Shown: positions 55,088 through 64,000, counted from the first letter of the stretch. The stretch is DNA of 64,000 nt from Cucumibacter marinus DSM 18995 (GCF_000429865.1 NZ_AUCR01000001.1:186001-250000); one strand, 5' to 3'. Numbers and translations are program-made. Notes: generated by a model from the sequence alone, not told the origin.

Positions 55088-55898
55088 CGGCGGTGACGCC
55101 GAGAATAGCGATGCCGAGCCGTTCGGCCCGTTCAGCGACCACTTTGCGTTGAATAATCAGGCAACGTGCCGCCTCCAGCACGATGGCGGTCACGCCCGCC
55201 GCGGCGGCCTGATCGATCGTATCCGGACCGATAGCGGGCATGTCGAGTACTGCTGGCTGTCCGGGCTTCAGAGCTTTTGCCATCAAGCGCGGCGCTATTT
55301 CGGGTGACGGCAGCAAGCCCTCATCCGAATATCGCTCTATTCGGACCAGCAGGCCGGAAGTGCCCGAGATATCTTCGGCTGCCACTACACGGCCGCCAAC
55401 CCAGACCACGGCTTGTCCGAGGTCCAGCCGCCCTGCGTTCCGCGCTGCTTCGATGGCTGCCGCAGCCGCACCATGCAAGGGCAGGCTGTTCTCGGGACCG
55501 GCAATCAGCCCGTTACCTGCGAGGAGTTCCGGCGCGATCTGATGGGCGCCAACCAGCGCAAATCCAAGCTTGGTCGCCAGGCCCATCACATTGGCACTGC
55601 CCGCCAGGTCGCTGGCATCGCGAGCGCCGTCAGACGCGTCAGCGATATCCATGCGCTGGGTGTGCGAAATGTGCAAAGCGCCAACAGCACAGACATGTGT
55701 GGGAGCCAGGGCCGCGAGCTTGGCGAGTACGCCCGGCAAATCTTCCAGGCTGCCATGTTCAACCGGGCCGAGATCGTCTCGCGCGACCAGGGACAAGATT
55801 GAAACCCGCTTTGCGTGTTCCCGCGCCGCCTCGCTGACTTCGGGCACCAGATCGCCTGTGCCCGCCAGAATGACCAGATGTTCAGGCGTCTCGCTCAC
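55080..55898 (-). CDS. lpxI: UDP-2,3-diacylglucosamine pyrophosphatase LpxI
   Basis: Hydrolyses UDP-diacylglucosamine to lipid X, replacing LpxH in alphaproteobacteria. The 272-residue protein has the LpxI layout: an N-terminal domain from LVILAGTGDLVPEV, an inner segment LGFALVGAHQIAPELLA, and the C-terminal domain with the invariant VLDMPAIGPDTID, where the catalytic aspartate lies. A GTG start at 55898 is preferred: it overlaps lpxA by 17 bases, has AAGGAC 8 bases upstream, and gives the family N-terminus. No lpxH is in the window. Confidence 0.92.
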   Translation of the reverse strand: MSETPEHLVILAGTGDLVPEVSEAAREHAKRVSILSLVARDDLGPVEHGSLEDLPGVLAKLAALAPTHVCAVGALHISHTQRMDIADASDGARDASDLAGSANVMGLATKLGFALVGAHQIAPELLAGNGLIAGPENSLPLHGAAAAAIEAARNAGRLDLGQAVVWVGGRVVAAEDISGTSGLLVRIERYSDEGLLPSPEIAPRLMAKALKPGQPAVLDMPAIGPDTIDQAAAAGVTAIVLEAARCLIIQRKVVAERAERLGIAILGVTADE

Positions 55899-56700
55899 TG
55901 ACGAAGTCCTTGACGCTGCGCGGCGTGCAATAGGCCCGCCCATTGGGACCGTCGAGGAAAGCCAGGATCTCGGCAATGTCCTCGGGGTTCTCGACATCCT
56001 TGGCGAGGGCCTCGGCGCGCTGATGCATGGGGCCGGAGATCGTAAAAAGCTTCTTGTAGGCAGCACGCAGGGTGTGAATCTGCGTGCGCGTAAACCCTCG
56101 GCGCTTGAGACCGACGACATTAATTCCACTCATATAGGGCGGATTGCCGGAGACCATGGCGTACGGCAAAACATCCTTTCTTATGCAGGCTTGTGCCCCC
56201 ACAAAGGCATGTTTGCCGATCCTCAAGAACTGGATGATTCCCACCAATCCACTAATGATCGCGTGGTCCTCAATCGTAACGTGACCAGCGAGGGTCACAT
56301 TGTTGGCAAGGATGACATTGGAGCCGACATGGCAGTCATGGGCGACATGGGCACCGACCATCAACAGGCAGTCGTCACCGACGGTGGTTTCCATACCGCC
56401 GCCTTCCGTGCCTGGATTGAGGGTCACGTGTTCGCGGATCGTACAATTGCTCCCGATGACCAGCCGGCTGTGCTCACCCCTGAATTTGAGATCCTGCGGC
56501 GCCGATCCGATCGATGCGAACGGATAGACGGTCGTTCCAGCACCGATTTCGGTATTGCCGGTGACCACGACATGTGACTTCAGCTCGACATTTTCGCCGA
56601 GCGAGGCCTCGCCATCGACAACGCAATAGGGTCCGATCCGGACGTTTTCCCCGATCCGGACCGATGATCCGACGATTGCTGTCGGATGAATATGGGTCAT
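55882..56700 (-). CDS. lpxA: UDP-N-acetylglucosamine acyltransferase
   Basis: The first step of lipid A synthesis, 3-O-acylation of UDP-GlcNAc. The 272-residue protein is a left-handed beta helix with hexapeptide repeats from residue 1 to about 190 (IHPTAIVGSSVRIGENVRIG), the catalytic His in LLMVGAHVAHDCHVG, and a helical C-terminal domain (FTRTQIHTLRAAYKKLF). It is 4 bases after fabZ and overlaps lpxI at its end. Length and order match rhizobial LpxA. The acyl-chain ruler residue lies in GxPP (SGNPPYMSG). Confidence 0.96.
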   Translation of the reverse strand: MTHIHPTAIVGSSVRIGENVRIGPYCVVDGEASLGENVELKSHVVVTGNTEIGAGTTVYPFASIGSAPQDLKFRGEHSRLVIGSNCTIREHVTLNPGTEGGGMETTVGDDCLLMVGAHVAHDCHVGSNVILANNVTLAGHVTIEDHAIISGLVGIIQFLRIGKHAFVGAQACIRKDVLPYAMVSGNPPYMSGINVVGLKRRGFTRTQIHTLRAAYKKLFTISGPMHQRAEALAKDVENPEDIAEILAFLDGPNGRAYCTPRSVKDFVSERDA

Positions 56701-56704
56701 AAAC

Positions 56705-57163
56705 TCAAACGTCCTGAACGATCATCGCGCCAATTTCGGCCTCTGCGATGAGGACACCGTTGACCATGGCTTTTGCTTCGTAGCGCCCCACGTTGCGGCG
56801 CAGGTTGATCTTCCGGACATGGTATTCGATGACGTCTCCCGGGTGGGACGGCTTGCGGAATTTCGCCTTGTCCACGGTCAGCAGATAAACCATGTGCTCT
56901 TCACCCGCTTCGCGCTGGGCCGCTACCACCATGGCACCTGCGGTTTGCGCCATGCCCTCAATAATGAGCACACCGGGAAAGATAGGTTCCTGAGGGAAAT
57001 GGCCCGTGAAAATGGGCTCATTATAGGTGATGTTCTTGATGCCAATGCCGCTCTCGATCCCGTCGATCTCGATGATCTTGTCGATCATCAGGAACGGATA
57101 GCGATGCGGGAGACACTTGAGGATGTCCCGAATATCGAGCGCGTTGAGTTCCCGGTCTGACAT
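56705..57163 (-). CDS. fabZ: 3-hydroxyacyl-ACP dehydratase FabZ
   Basis: Dehydrates 3-hydroxyacyl-ACP in fatty acid synthesis. The 152-residue hot-dog protein has LPHRYPFLMIDKI at the start, the catalytic His in FTGHFPQEPIFPG and the Glu in VLIIEGMAQTAG, then KFRKPSHPGDVIEY. Being between lpxD and lpxA it can balance fatty acid and lipid A synthesis, since both use 3-hydroxyacyl-ACP. It starts 3 bases after the lpxD stop. Confidence 0.96.
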   Translation of the reverse strand: MSDRELNALDIRDILKCLPHRYPFLMIDKIIEIDGIESGIGIKNITYNEPIFTGHFPQEPIFPGVLIIEGMAQTAGAMVVAAQREAGEEHMVYLLTVDKAKFRKPSHPGDVIEYHVRKINLRRNVGRYEAKAMVNGVLIAEAEIGAMIVQDV

Positions 57164-57165
57164 AG

Positions 57166-58218
57166 CTAGTCCTTGGTATTGTTCTTATCTACCGGCCTGC
57201 GCCCGGCAAGGCGCGCAAGTGCAGCCATCTGTCGGCGCCAGGTCATTGAGTCTCGGCCAGGAAAGCCCGCCAGTCGCGAGTTTGGCGGGCAGGACCTCGT
57301 CGCCACCCCACGACCATGAACCACACTTCCCTCCCCGACATGCACATATCCATCGACCGCTGCCCCGCCGCCAAGCAGGACATGATCGCCCAGTGAGGAC
57401 GATCCAGCCATGGCGGCCGTGCCAGCCAACTGGCAATTGCGACCGAGGCGGCAATTGTGGCCAATCTGAACCAGATTGTCGATCTTGGTCCCCTCGCCGA
57501 TCACGGTATCGCCTAACGTGCCCCTGTCGATAGTCGTGGATGCTCCGATTTCCACATCATCCTGAACGATTACGCGGCCAAGCTGGGGGATCTTGAGCGG
57601 GCGCCCCTTGCCGGGGATGAAGCCAAAACCTTCATTCCCGATCCGTGCACCGGGGTGAATGATCACGCGATTGCCCAGCAGTGAGCTATGCACGGAAACA
57701 CTGGCGCCGACCACACAATCTCGACCAATCGCCACACCGGGTCCGATCACGGCATTTGGACCGAGTATCGTGCCGCTGCCGATCTCCGCACCGGGTCCCA
57801 CCGCAGCGCCCGGTCCCAAGGTCACGTTCTGTTCGATCCGAGCACTGGCATCAATGTGTGGCGCAGCCGCCGCCAACCGGGCGTTGGCGCGCAGATTGTC
57901 GGGATACAGAACTTCGAGCATGCGGGCAAACAACGCGTAGGCGCCTTTTGTCAGCACCGCGGTGGCCGTCTCGGGCACGTACTCGGCGAAGGCGGGTTCG
58001 GCAATGACGACTTCCGCTCGGGTAACCGCAACCGCGTCCCGAAAGTTCGAACTGGCCAACAACACCATGTCGCCCGCGCCTGCAGCTTCTGCGTCCTTGG
58101 CATCGGCGATCATCGGATTCGCTGTTAGCGCTGCGGCCAATTCTTCCGCGCCTGCAGCCTGCAACAAGTCAGCGAGCAGTATCGGCCCGGCACTGATGTA
58201 GAATCTGTTGTCTACCAT
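57166..58218 (-). CDS. lpxD: UDP-3-O-acylglucosamine N-acyltransferase
   Basis: Adds the second acyl chain to lipid A precursor. The 350-residue protein has an N-terminal uridine-binding domain (about 1-105), then hexapeptide repeats forming the left-handed helix from [19 protein letters not shown], with the catalytic His in [16 protein letters not shown], and a C-terminal helical tail. The ATG at 58218 is chosen ([12 protein letters not shown]), but no clear ribosome-binding site precedes it. A hairpin with TTTTG ends 13 bases upstream of this ATG, so expression relative to bamA may be reduced. Confidence 0.95.
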   Translation of the reverse strand: MVDNRFYISAGPILLADLLQAAGAEELAAALTANPMIADAKDAEAAGAGDMVLLASSNFRDAVAVTRAEVVIAEPAFAEYVPETATAVLTKGAYALFARMLEVLYPDNLRANARLAAAAPHIDASARIEQNVTLGPGAAVGPGAEIGSGTILGPNAVIGPGVAIGRDCVVGASVSVHSSLLGNRVIIHPGARIGNEGFGFIPGKGRPLKIPQLGRVIVQDDVEIGASTTIDRGTLGDTVIGEGTKIDNLVQIGHNCRLGRNCQLAGTAAMAGSSSLGDHVLLGGGAAVDGYVHVGEGSVVHGRGVATRSCPPNSRLAGFPGRDSMTWRRQMAALARLAGRRPVDKNNTKD

Positions 58219-58231
58219 GGCTCTGCATAAC

Positions 58232-58263
58232 AAAAGGACCGCAGCACAGGCTACGGTCCTTTT
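58232..58263 (-). terminator. Terminator-like hairpin between bamA and lpxD
   Basis: AAAAGGACCG (58232-58241) pairs with CGGTCCTTTT (58254-58263), a 10-bp stem with a 12-base loop. On the minus strand it comes 24 bases after the bamA stop and is followed by TTTTG inside the stem end, then the lpxD start. It may be partial terminator or attenuator; TTTTTGGTTTTT on the other strand makes it look two-way. Confidence 0.55.
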
Positions 58264-58287
58264 TGGTTTTTCTTGTGTACCCTGATC

Positions 58288-60609
58288 CTAGAACAGGTTC
58301 GACAGGGTCAGCTGGAATGTCTGCGTTTTGTCGTCGGTCGACTTGTTGATGGCATAGGCGAAGTCGCCACGCAGAGCCCCGAAAGGCGAATCCCAGATCA
58401 AGCTGGCACCAGCCGAAGTGCGGACCGGAACATCATTACTTGTTCCATCGATCGCCACGGCAAATCCGTCGGTACCGAAGTAGGCAGCATCGGCCCAGAC
58501 CGCGCCACGGATACCATAGGATTCCGGGATAACCGGGATCGGGAATTCAACTTCACCCGACACTGCCGCGTATTCGGTGATGCCGATAGTGTCGCCGCCC
58601 GACCGCGGACCGAAGTCACCCGGAACGAAGCCGCGAACCAGCCGGGCTGAAGCGCGATAGGCTTCAAGCGGGCTCACACCACCGCCAGAGAAATCGTAGA
58701 TGGTGCCGGCCTGGCCCTTGATGGACGCCACCACGCCGTAGTCCGGCAGGACCGAGTAGAAGTAGCGCGCCTTACCCTCAACCTTGGCGAGGCTGTAATC
58801 GAGCCCGACATACTGAGTGGTGAGCTGGGCGATCACGCCTTCCGTCGGCCGACGGCTGTCATCCAGCGTCGAGAAGGTGAGCGTTTTGCCGACAAAGATC
58901 TTGTTGGCTTCCATGCTACCCGGCAGGTAAGCCGGCGCAGGCATCGGATCGTTATCGGTGAAGGTCTGGTGCTCATAACCGGCAAACATGTTGACCGAGA
59001 GCTCATCTGTCAGCGGAACGCCAACACGAACCTGGCCGCCGATCGTCTCCATGCCATAAGTCACAGGGGTCGTGGCCGTTTCGTTTTCATCGCGGGTCCG
59101 GCGGTAGACATCGAAGCCGGTCGAGACATCCAGGCCGAGGAAATGCGGCTCGGTAAAGGAGAAATCGAAGCTGCGGGTCCCGGAGGTCGCACTGATCGAC
59201 GCCTTGAGATACTGGCCACGGCCGAGGAAGTTCCGTTCGGTCAGCGAAAGCTCGCCAAGAACACCATCTGCCGTCGAATAGCCTGCGGTTGCACCGTATT
59301 GAGCGGTCGAGGTCTCTTCGACCAGCACGTTGACGACCACAAGGTCACCAGCCGAGCCGGGCTCGATCGACACCTGTACGGCGGCGAAAAGACCACTGCC
59401 TTCAAGTTCGTCGCGTGCCTTCATCAGCAGCGCACGGTTGAACGGATCGCCTTCAGCGAAGTCAAAGGCGCGACGGATCACGAAGTCGCGGGTCTTGTCG
59501 TTGCCGAAGATATTGATGCGCTCGACGTAAAGGCGCGCACCTTCGTCAACCAGATAGGTCACCCGGAACCGCTTGTTGGCGATGTCACGCTCAACGCGGG
59601 GACGCACCTCGGCGAAGGAATAACCCTGATTGGCGGCAGCGAGGGACATCTCCTGGGTGGTGCGATCAAGATCGCGACCCGAGAACCGTGTGCCTTCGCG
59701 AGTGCGGATTTCGCGCTCAAGCGAACGGGTATCGACTCCGGGGATCGAGGTCTCGATGGCGATATCGCCGAACTCGTAACGCTCACCTTCCTGGATGTCG
59801 AAATTCACATAGTAGGCGCCGCGCTGCTCGTCGAACTCGACAACGGCCGACTGCACGATGGCGTCGGGGAACCCGTGATCGACGTAGAACTGACGGATCA
59901 GTTCCTTGTCAGCAGCAATCTTGGCCTCGTCATAGACGTCGTCCCGGAACAGGAAGCTCAACAGGTGTGACTGGCGAGTCTTGATGACTGAACGCAATGT
60001 CCAGTCGGAAATCGACTGGTTGCCGGTGAAATTGATGGCTGCGACGCCGATCCGGTCCCCTTCGACAATGTGGAAGGTGACGCGGACGCGCTGATTGGTC
60101 AGCGTCTGCACTTCCGAGCGCACCGTCGCGGGAATGCCGATCTTGTCATACTCGGCACGAATCGCGCGAACGCCCCGCTCGAGACCGGCGTCGGTATAGA
60201 CCCCGCTTTCGGACAGATCGACCAAATTGGCCAGCTTGCCGTCATTGATCTTGCGGTTGCCGTCGAAAAGGACAGAAGCGACGATCGGGTTTTCCGACAC
60301 AGAAACGCGCAGCGTGTTGCCCGACATGCGCACATCAACCGTCTTGAACAGGCCGCTCTGATAGAGCGAATCGATCGACGACACGATGTTCGAGGAATTC
60401 GCGGTCTGCCCCACTTTCACAGTGAGGAAGGAAATCACCACCGTGTCATCGACCCGGTTGTTCCCCGAAACCGCGATTGCGCGGACCGTTTGGGCTTGCG
60501 CAGCCTCAACGCCGACAAGGTTTTGCAGGGGCCCGCCGACAAGTGGCGCGGCCACCCATATCAGAAGGCCAAGAATCAGACTGGGCAGGAGGTGGGCTCT
60601 GGCGGTCAT
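58288..60609 (-). CDS. bamA: Outer membrane protein assembly factor BamA
   Basis: The core of the BAM complex that inserts beta-barrel proteins in the outer membrane. The 773-residue precursor has a signal peptide (about 1-40, ending near AQAQ), five POTRA domains from VRAIAVSGNNRVDDTVVIS to about 420, and a 16-stranded barrel from GYSTADGVLGEL to the end. The conserved loop motif VRGF is seen as VRGFVPGDFGPRS, and the last residue is phenylalanine (LTLSNLF), as in BAM substrates. A promoter-like pair lies about 90 bases upstream. It is followed by a hairpin and lpxD. Confidence 0.96.
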   Translation of the reverse strand: MTARAHLLPSLILGLLIWVAAPLVGGPLQNLVGVEAAQAQTVRAIAVSGNNRVDDTVVISFLTVKVGQTANSSNIVSSIDSLYQSGLFKTVDVRMSGNTLRVSVSENPIVASVLFDGNRKINDGKLANLVDLSESGVYTDAGLERGVRAIRAEYDKIGIPATVRSEVQTLTNQRVRVTFHIVEGDRIGVAAINFTGNQSISDWTLRSVIKTRQSHLLSFLFRDDVYDEAKIAADKELIRQFYVDHGFPDAIVQSAVVEFDEQRGAYYVNFDIQEGERYEFGDIAIETSIPGVDTRSLEREIRTREGTRFSGRDLDRTTQEMSLAAANQGYSFAEVRPRVERDIANKRFRVTYLVDEGARLYVERINIFGNDKTRDFVIRRAFDFAEGDPFNRALLMKARDELEGSGLFAAVQVSIEPGSAGDLVVVNVLVEETSTAQYGATAGYSTADGVLGELSLTERNFLGRGQYLKASISATSGTRSFDFSFTEPHFLGLDVSTGFDVYRRTRDENETATTPVTYGMETIGGQVRVGVPLTDELSVNMFAGYEHQTFTDNDPMPAPAYLPGSMEANKIFVGKTLTFSTLDDSRRPTEGVIAQLTTQYVGLDYSLAKVEGKARYFYSVLPDYGVVASIKGQAGTIYDFSGGGVSPLEAYRASARLVRGFVPGDFGPRSGGDTIGITEYAAVSGEVEFPIPVIPESYGIRGAVWADAAYFGTDGFAVAIDGTSNDVPVRTSAGASLIWDSPFGALRGDFAYAINKSTDDKTQTFQLTLSNLF

Positions 60610-60690
60610 GATATTTTCTGCAGCCTTTCAATCGTCTAGCGGGCGTCACGCCGGACGGGCCGCACGAAGCAGCCCTAACTCGATTGTTCC

Positions 60691-60718
60691 GTTTTACCGT
60701 TTCTTAAGCCAAAGACAA
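60691..60718 (-). promoter_or_regulatory. Possible bamA promoter
   Basis: On the minus strand TTGTCT (60718-60713) and TAAAAC (60696-60691) are separated by 16 bases. The start codon of bamA is about 80 bases downstream. The 189-base gap after rseP supports an internal promoter here. Confidence 0.4.
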
Positions 60719-60798
60719 GGCTAAACGCTTGCATCGGTTACCAAAAGATTGGCGTCCTTGCGAACATGCAACACTATGGAAACGGCTGGGGCAAGCCC

Positions 60799-61932
60799 TC
60801 ACATTAAGCGGTTCACAACATCCGGGATGTCGATTGCGATCGTGAATACCATCAGGGTGAACACAATGGCCAGCCCGAATCTGAATCCGGCCTCCTGCAC
60901 TCTGGGGCTGAGCGGCTTTCCGCGCACGGCCTCAATCAGGTAGAAAAGCAGGTGCCCGCCATCGAGCAGCGGGATCGGAAACAGATTGAACAGACCGATA
61001 CTCAGCGACAGAAGCGCGATCCAGTTCACCAGTTCCAGCCACCCCAGGGTCGCCACGTCGCCAGAAACCTGGGCGACCTTGATAGGGCCGCCAAGCTGAT
61101 CCGGATCACCGCGGCCCACAAAGAAGTCGCCAATGAACGCAAAGGTCCGGTCGACAATCAGCCACATGCGCGACACCGTGATGCCAACGGCGTCAATCGG
61201 ATCGGGCCGGATATGCTCGATGTCTTCAGCAGTGGTCTGACGCGAAACACCGAGCCGACCGATCTTGTTGATGTTGCCCAGCGCGTCTTCCTGCTCGACG
61301 ATCTCAGGTGTCACAAGAAATCCCAGCCGCTCGCCGTCGCGCTCGACATAAACGGTCACTGGCCGTCCGGGGCTTGTTGCCACCAGCCGCTGGAAGTCCT
61401 CGAACCCCCTCACCTCGTATCCATCGACACCCACTACACGGTCTCCGGGCTCCAGCCCGGCCACAGCGGCGGGTGAATCCGGCACAACGTCCTGGATGAC
61501 CGGGGGAATGGTATATTGCCCGAGGCTCATCAGCAGCGCGTAGAAAACCACGAATGTGAAGATGAAGTTCGCAGCCGGCCCGGCCACCACCACGGCGATG
61601 CGCTGCCAGACATTCTTGTAATAGAACAGTGAATTGCGGATTGCGGGATCCATTTCAGCCAGCATGTCGCGATCGGGTGCGCTCGCCGGGTTCATGTCAC
61701 CCACAAAGCGCACATAGCCGCCAAGCGGAATCGCGGAGAGCCGCCAACGGGTGCCGGACTTATCCGTGAAGCCAGCCAGTTCGCGACCGAAGCCGAGCGA
61801 AAAGGTCTGAATGGCAACCCCGTTCCAACGCGCGACCAGATAGTGCCCCATCTCGTGAACGAAGACGATCACGGTGAGAACGACCAGGAAGGGAATGATG
61901 TAGGACAACAGGGATAGGAGGGCTTCGATCAC
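60799..61932 (-). CDS. rseP: Site-2 zinc metalloprotease RseP (MmpA-type)
   Basis: An intramembrane protease that cleaves membrane anchors after a first cut, as RseP does for RseA and MmpA for PodJ in Caulobacter. The 377-residue protein has the zinc motif HEMGH in the first helix (about residue 27), a single PDZ domain (about 115-195; VVPDSPAAVAGLEPGDRV), and the third zinc ligand in FNLFPIPLLDGGH near 320. Only one PDZ is seen, against two in E. coli. It lies between cdsA and bamA, the common order. The start MIEALLSLLSYIIP fits the first helix. Confidence 0.95.
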   Translation of the reverse strand: MIEALLSLLSYIIPFLVVLTVIVFVHEMGHYLVARWNGVAIQTFSLGFGRELAGFTDKSGTRWRLSAIPLGGYVRFVGDMNPASAPDRDMLAEMDPAIRNSLFYYKNVWQRIAVVVAGPAANFIFTFVVFYALLMSLGQYTIPPVIQDVVPDSPAAVAGLEPGDRVVGVDGYEVRGFEDFQRLVATSPGRPVTVYVERDGERLGFLVTPEIVEQEDALGNINKIGRLGVSRQTTAEDIEHIRPDPIDAVGITVSRMWLIVDRTFAFIGDFFVGRGDPDQLGGPIKVAQVSGDVATLGWLELVNWIALLSLSIGLFNLFPIPLLDGGHLLFYLIEAVRGKPLSPRVQEAGFRFGLAIVFTLMVFTIAIDIPDVVNRLM

Positions 61933-62007
61933 CTTGCATTCCTCATGTTTGCTGTCCGCTGGTGCGGCTTCGCACCGCCTGTCTCATCCAAATGCGGCGA
62001 AATCCGG

Positions 62008-62862
62008 CTACCAGACCAGAACCCCGAGTGCCGCCGCGCCGGTACCGGCATGCAACGCGCCGAGAATGTAAAGGCCGATCCCGCCGACCGTAAAGCTGTC
62101 GATACGGTCGAGTATACCCCCATGGCCGGGAATGATATCGCCGCTATCCTTTACCATGAACCAGCGCTTAAGAGCACTCTCTGCCAGGTCGCCCAACTGT
62201 GCCAAAACGCTCAGGCTCGAGGCGATAATGACACCGATCCACCACGGTGAGTCGGACGCCAGCAGCCACACTACGAGACCGCCGATCGTGCCGATGATCA
62301 GGCCGCCGATTGCGCCAGACCAGGTCTTTGAGGGCGAAATCTCAGGGGACAGCCGAAATCCCCCGATCAGCCGGCCCACAACCAGCGCGCCGCTGTCGGT
62401 GAGCCAGATCACAGCGGCCAGGAAAATCGCCGCCCAGATGCCATCAGCCGTGTCGCCACGCAGCGCCATCCAGGCGATGCCGGCGATGCCGAGCAAGGCC
62501 ACTCCAGGGGCCCGGAAAAGATAGGCGCGGCTCGAATCGGCAGCGACGACAGCCACAGCAACGGCAACCGCCGTCAGAGCCAACGCTGCAAGTGAGCCGA
62601 ATGCCTCGAAGGCAAAGGGGGAAGCCGCCAGCAGCGCCATCAGCGAAATCGTGCGCCAATCACGGTGGCCACCATTGATGATGGTGTCCCATTCCCTGAA
62701 GGCGCCGGCGATGGTCACGGCGACGGCAAGCGCGATCAGCCAGCCGCCAAAAAAGATGGCGACCGCGACCACGGGAATCAGCACTGCCGCCGACGCCAGC
62801 CGCGGCAACATATCAGACCATTTGCGCCTGGTGCTGTCTGCTCCTCCCCCGGATTCCGTCAC
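62008..62862 (-). CDS. cdsA: Phosphatidate cytidylyltransferase
   Basis: Makes CDP-diacylglycerol from phosphatidic acid and CTP. The 284-residue protein has several membrane helices and the CDS signature in the last third: SALKRWFMVKDSGDIIPGHGG followed by LDRIDSF, with the conserved aspartates. EISPSKTWSGAIGG is another family block. A GTG start at 62862 overlaps the uppS stop in TAGTG and gives a normal N-terminus (MTESGGGADSTRRKW). The next ATG, at 62811, is also possible. It is 75 bases upstream of rseP. Confidence 0.94.
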   Translation of the reverse strand: MTESGGGADSTRRKWSDMLPRLASAAVLIPVVAVAIFFGGWLIALAVAVTIAGAFREWDTIINGGHRDWRTISLMALLAASPFAFEAFGSLAALALTAVAVAVAVVAADSSRAYLFRAPGVALLGIAGIAWMALRGDTADGIWAAIFLAAVIWLTDSGALVVGRLIGGFRLSPEISPSKTWSGAIGGLIIGTIGGLVVWLLASDSPWWIGVIIASSLSVLAQLGDLAESALKRWFMVKDSGDIIPGHGGILDRIDSFTVGGIGLYILGALHAGTGAAALGVLVW

Positions 62863-63617
62863 TAGCGGTTCTCCAGGGCGCCATAGCGGCGTTGACGCTG
62901 GCCAAATTCGAGCAGGACGTCGCGAAACGTGTCTTCGTCGAAATCGGGCCAGCACTGGTCGATGAAGATGAACTCGGAATAGGCAGCCTGCCAGAGCAGG
63001 AAGTTGGAGAGCCGCTTTTCGCCGCCAGTTCGCAGAATGAGATCGGGATCCGGAATGTCGCGGGTATAGAGGTTCTCGCCCACCATGTCGGCGGTGATTG
63101 CGTCCGGTGCCAGCTCGCCCGAGGCAACCTGGCGCGCAATCTTGCGCATTGCCGAAGCGAGCTCGAACTTGGCCCCGTAGTTGAATGCCAGGTTGAGTTG
63201 CATGCGGGTGCCACTGGCCGTCCGGCTCTCGACCTGATCGAGCAGGCCGCAGATGGTCTTGTCGAGCCCTTCGCGCTCGCCCAGCACCTTCACGCGAATG
63301 CCGTTTTTAACAAAACGCTCAAGTTCTGCCGCAACATAGCGCCGCAACAAATTGAAAAGAAAGGAGACTTCTTCCTTCGGGCGCCGCCAATTCTCTGAAG
63401 AAAAGCTGTAAACGGTCACAAATTCGATGCCCTGACGGGCTGAAAGTTCGATCAGCCGGCCCAGCGCCTCAACACCCGCCTTGTGCCCCTCGGTCCGGGG
63501 CTTGCCCCGGGCCTGGGCCCAACGCCCGTTCCCGTCCATGATCACGCCCAGATGGCGCGGCACGGCATGTGCATTCTCCAAGGGAGGCTGTTGGACGGAA
63601 GCGGGCTCATTGGCCAT
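62862..63617 (-). CDS. uppS: Undecaprenyl diphosphate synthase
   Basis: A cis-prenyltransferase making the C55 lipid carrier for peptidoglycan and O-antigen. The 251-residue protein has HLGVIMDGNGRWAQARGK with the catalytic aspartate, GHKAGVEALGRL, YSFSSENWRRPKEEV, LAFNYGAKFEL and the C-terminal DPDLILRTGGEKRLSNFLLWQ and SEFIFIDQCWPDFDE. An N-terminal extension of about 20 residues is Pro/Gln-rich. It is 19 bases after frr and overlaps cdsA by one base. Confidence 0.97.
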   Translation of the reverse strand: MANEPASVQQPPLENAHAVPRHLGVIMDGNGRWAQARGKPRTEGHKAGVEALGRLIELSARQGIEFVTVYSFSSENWRRPKEEVSFLFNLLRRYVAAELERFVKNGIRVKVLGEREGLDKTICGLLDQVESRTASGTRMQLNLAFNYGAKFELASAMRKIARQVASGELAPDAITADMVGENLYTRDIPDPDLILRTGGEKRLSNFLLWQAAYSEFIFIDQCWPDFDEDTFRDVLLEFGQRQRRYGALENR

Positions 63618-63636
63618 CGGGGGGGACCATCCCAGG

Positions 63637-64000
63637 TTAGACCTGCATGATTTCTTTTTCTTTGGTCGCGAGCATCTCGTCGATCTGGGCTACGGCATCG
63701 TCGGTTGCCTTTTGCACCTGATCGGACTGGGAATGCATCTCGTCCTGGCTCATGTCGCCGTCTTTTTCGAGCTTCTTGAGGATGTCCATCCCGTCACGGC
63801 GGATGTGCCGCACTGCCACGCGGGCCTGCTCGGCATACTGATGGGCAACCTTGGTGATCTCGCGGCGCCGCTCTTCGTTGAGTTCGGGCAACGGAACGCG
63901 GATCAGCGTGCCTTCAGATGCTGGGTTGAGACCAAGGCCGGATTCGCGGATGGCCTTGTCGACGGCTGCGGTCATCGATTTGTCCCAGACCTGCACGGTG
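63637..64000 (-). CDS. frr: Ribosome recycling factor, C-terminal part (cut by window edge)
   Basis: RRF splits the ribosome after termination, with EF-G. The 121 visible residues are the C-terminal two thirds of the usual 185: VQVWDKSM at the window edge, [48 protein letters not shown], and the end EKEIMQV. The start lies beyond 64000. It is the first visible gene of the minus-strand envelope operon frr, uppS, cdsA, rseP, bamA, lpxD, fabZ, lpxA, lpxI, lpxB. The visible part carries no disruption. Confidence 0.96.
   Translation of the reverse strand, partial: TVQVWDKSMTAAVDKAIRESGLGLNPASEGTLIRVPLPELNEERRREITKVAHQYAEQARVAVRHIRRDGMDILKKLEKDGDMSQDEMHSQSDQVQKATDDAVAQIDEMLATKEKEIMQV

Overview
ORGANISM. 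The window reads as chromosome of an alphaproteobacterium, most likely Hyphomicrobiales (Rhizobiales). Two conserved blocks support this: pdhA-pdhB-pdhC (with a lipoyl domain on E1 beta), ftsB, eno, pyrG, secG, tpiA, ppiD, trpEGDC, moaC, moeA; and lexA, comEC, gltX, gltA, lpxB, lpxI, lpxA, fabZ, lpxD, bamA, rseP, cdsA, uppS, frr. LpxI is used instead of LpxH, the transporter is of the rhizobial Aap type, and the lexA promoter carries the alphaproteobacterial SOS box GTTC-N7-GTTC. The genus is not identified. No rRNA, tRNA, CRISPR array, transposase, integrase or phage gene was seen. LAYOUT. (1) 1-6.6 kb, minus strand: pyruvate dehydrogenase genes pdhA, pdhB and pdhC with a VOC protein and a fungal-type cytosine deaminase homologue placed between them, followed by two small secreted proteins and an SGNH hydrolase. 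(2) 6.7-14.9 kb: ftsB, a DUF4180 gene, eno, doxX, slyX, a TRIC-like channel, a DUF4169 gene, a Tat-exported nitroreductase-like protein, pyrG, secG and tpiA. (3) 15.1-22.7 kb, plus strand: ppiD, trpE, trpG, trpD, trpC, moaC, moeA, tightly packed with several stop/start overlaps. (4) 22.7-45.2 kb, accessory: a GNAT acetyltransferase, a GH20 hexosaminidase, a small membrane protein and a DUF302 protein, then a 17 kb minus-strand catabolic and uptake region: pcaJ/pcaI-like CoA transferase, enoyl-CoA hydratase, an alpha/beta hydrolase lacking its serine, an Aap-type ABC transporter with two tandem binding proteins and no ATPase, an MmgE/PrpD protein, two separate thiolase-fold plus DUF35 pairs, a GST, a pair of class III CoA transferases, a dienelactone hydrolase and one divergent LysR regulator; then manC. 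(5) 45.3-48.8 kb: lexA with two SOS boxes, then dgoK, dgoA and an SMP-30 lactonase. (6) 48.8-64 kb: comEC (minus), gltX and gltA (plus), then the envelope operon from frr (cut by the window edge) through uppS, cdsA, rseP, bamA, lpxD, fabZ, lpxA and lpxI to lpxB. HOW IT FITS TOGETHER. Most of the window is housekeeping: pyruvate oxidation, lower glycolysis, tryptophan and molybdopterin synthesis, lipid A and outer-membrane assembly. The most unusual part is the 26-43.5 kb region. There, four transcription-unit starts carry a shared 13-bp T-N11-A sequence (LysR-box geometry) next to CoA-thioester enzymes. Both thiolase homologues lack the catalytic cysteine, and one of the two class III CoA transferases lacks the catalytic aspartate. 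I read this as a LysR-controlled pathway for an unknown acid that is activated to a CoA ester and cleaved by thiolase-fold/DUF35 enzymes. The substrate cannot be read from sequence.
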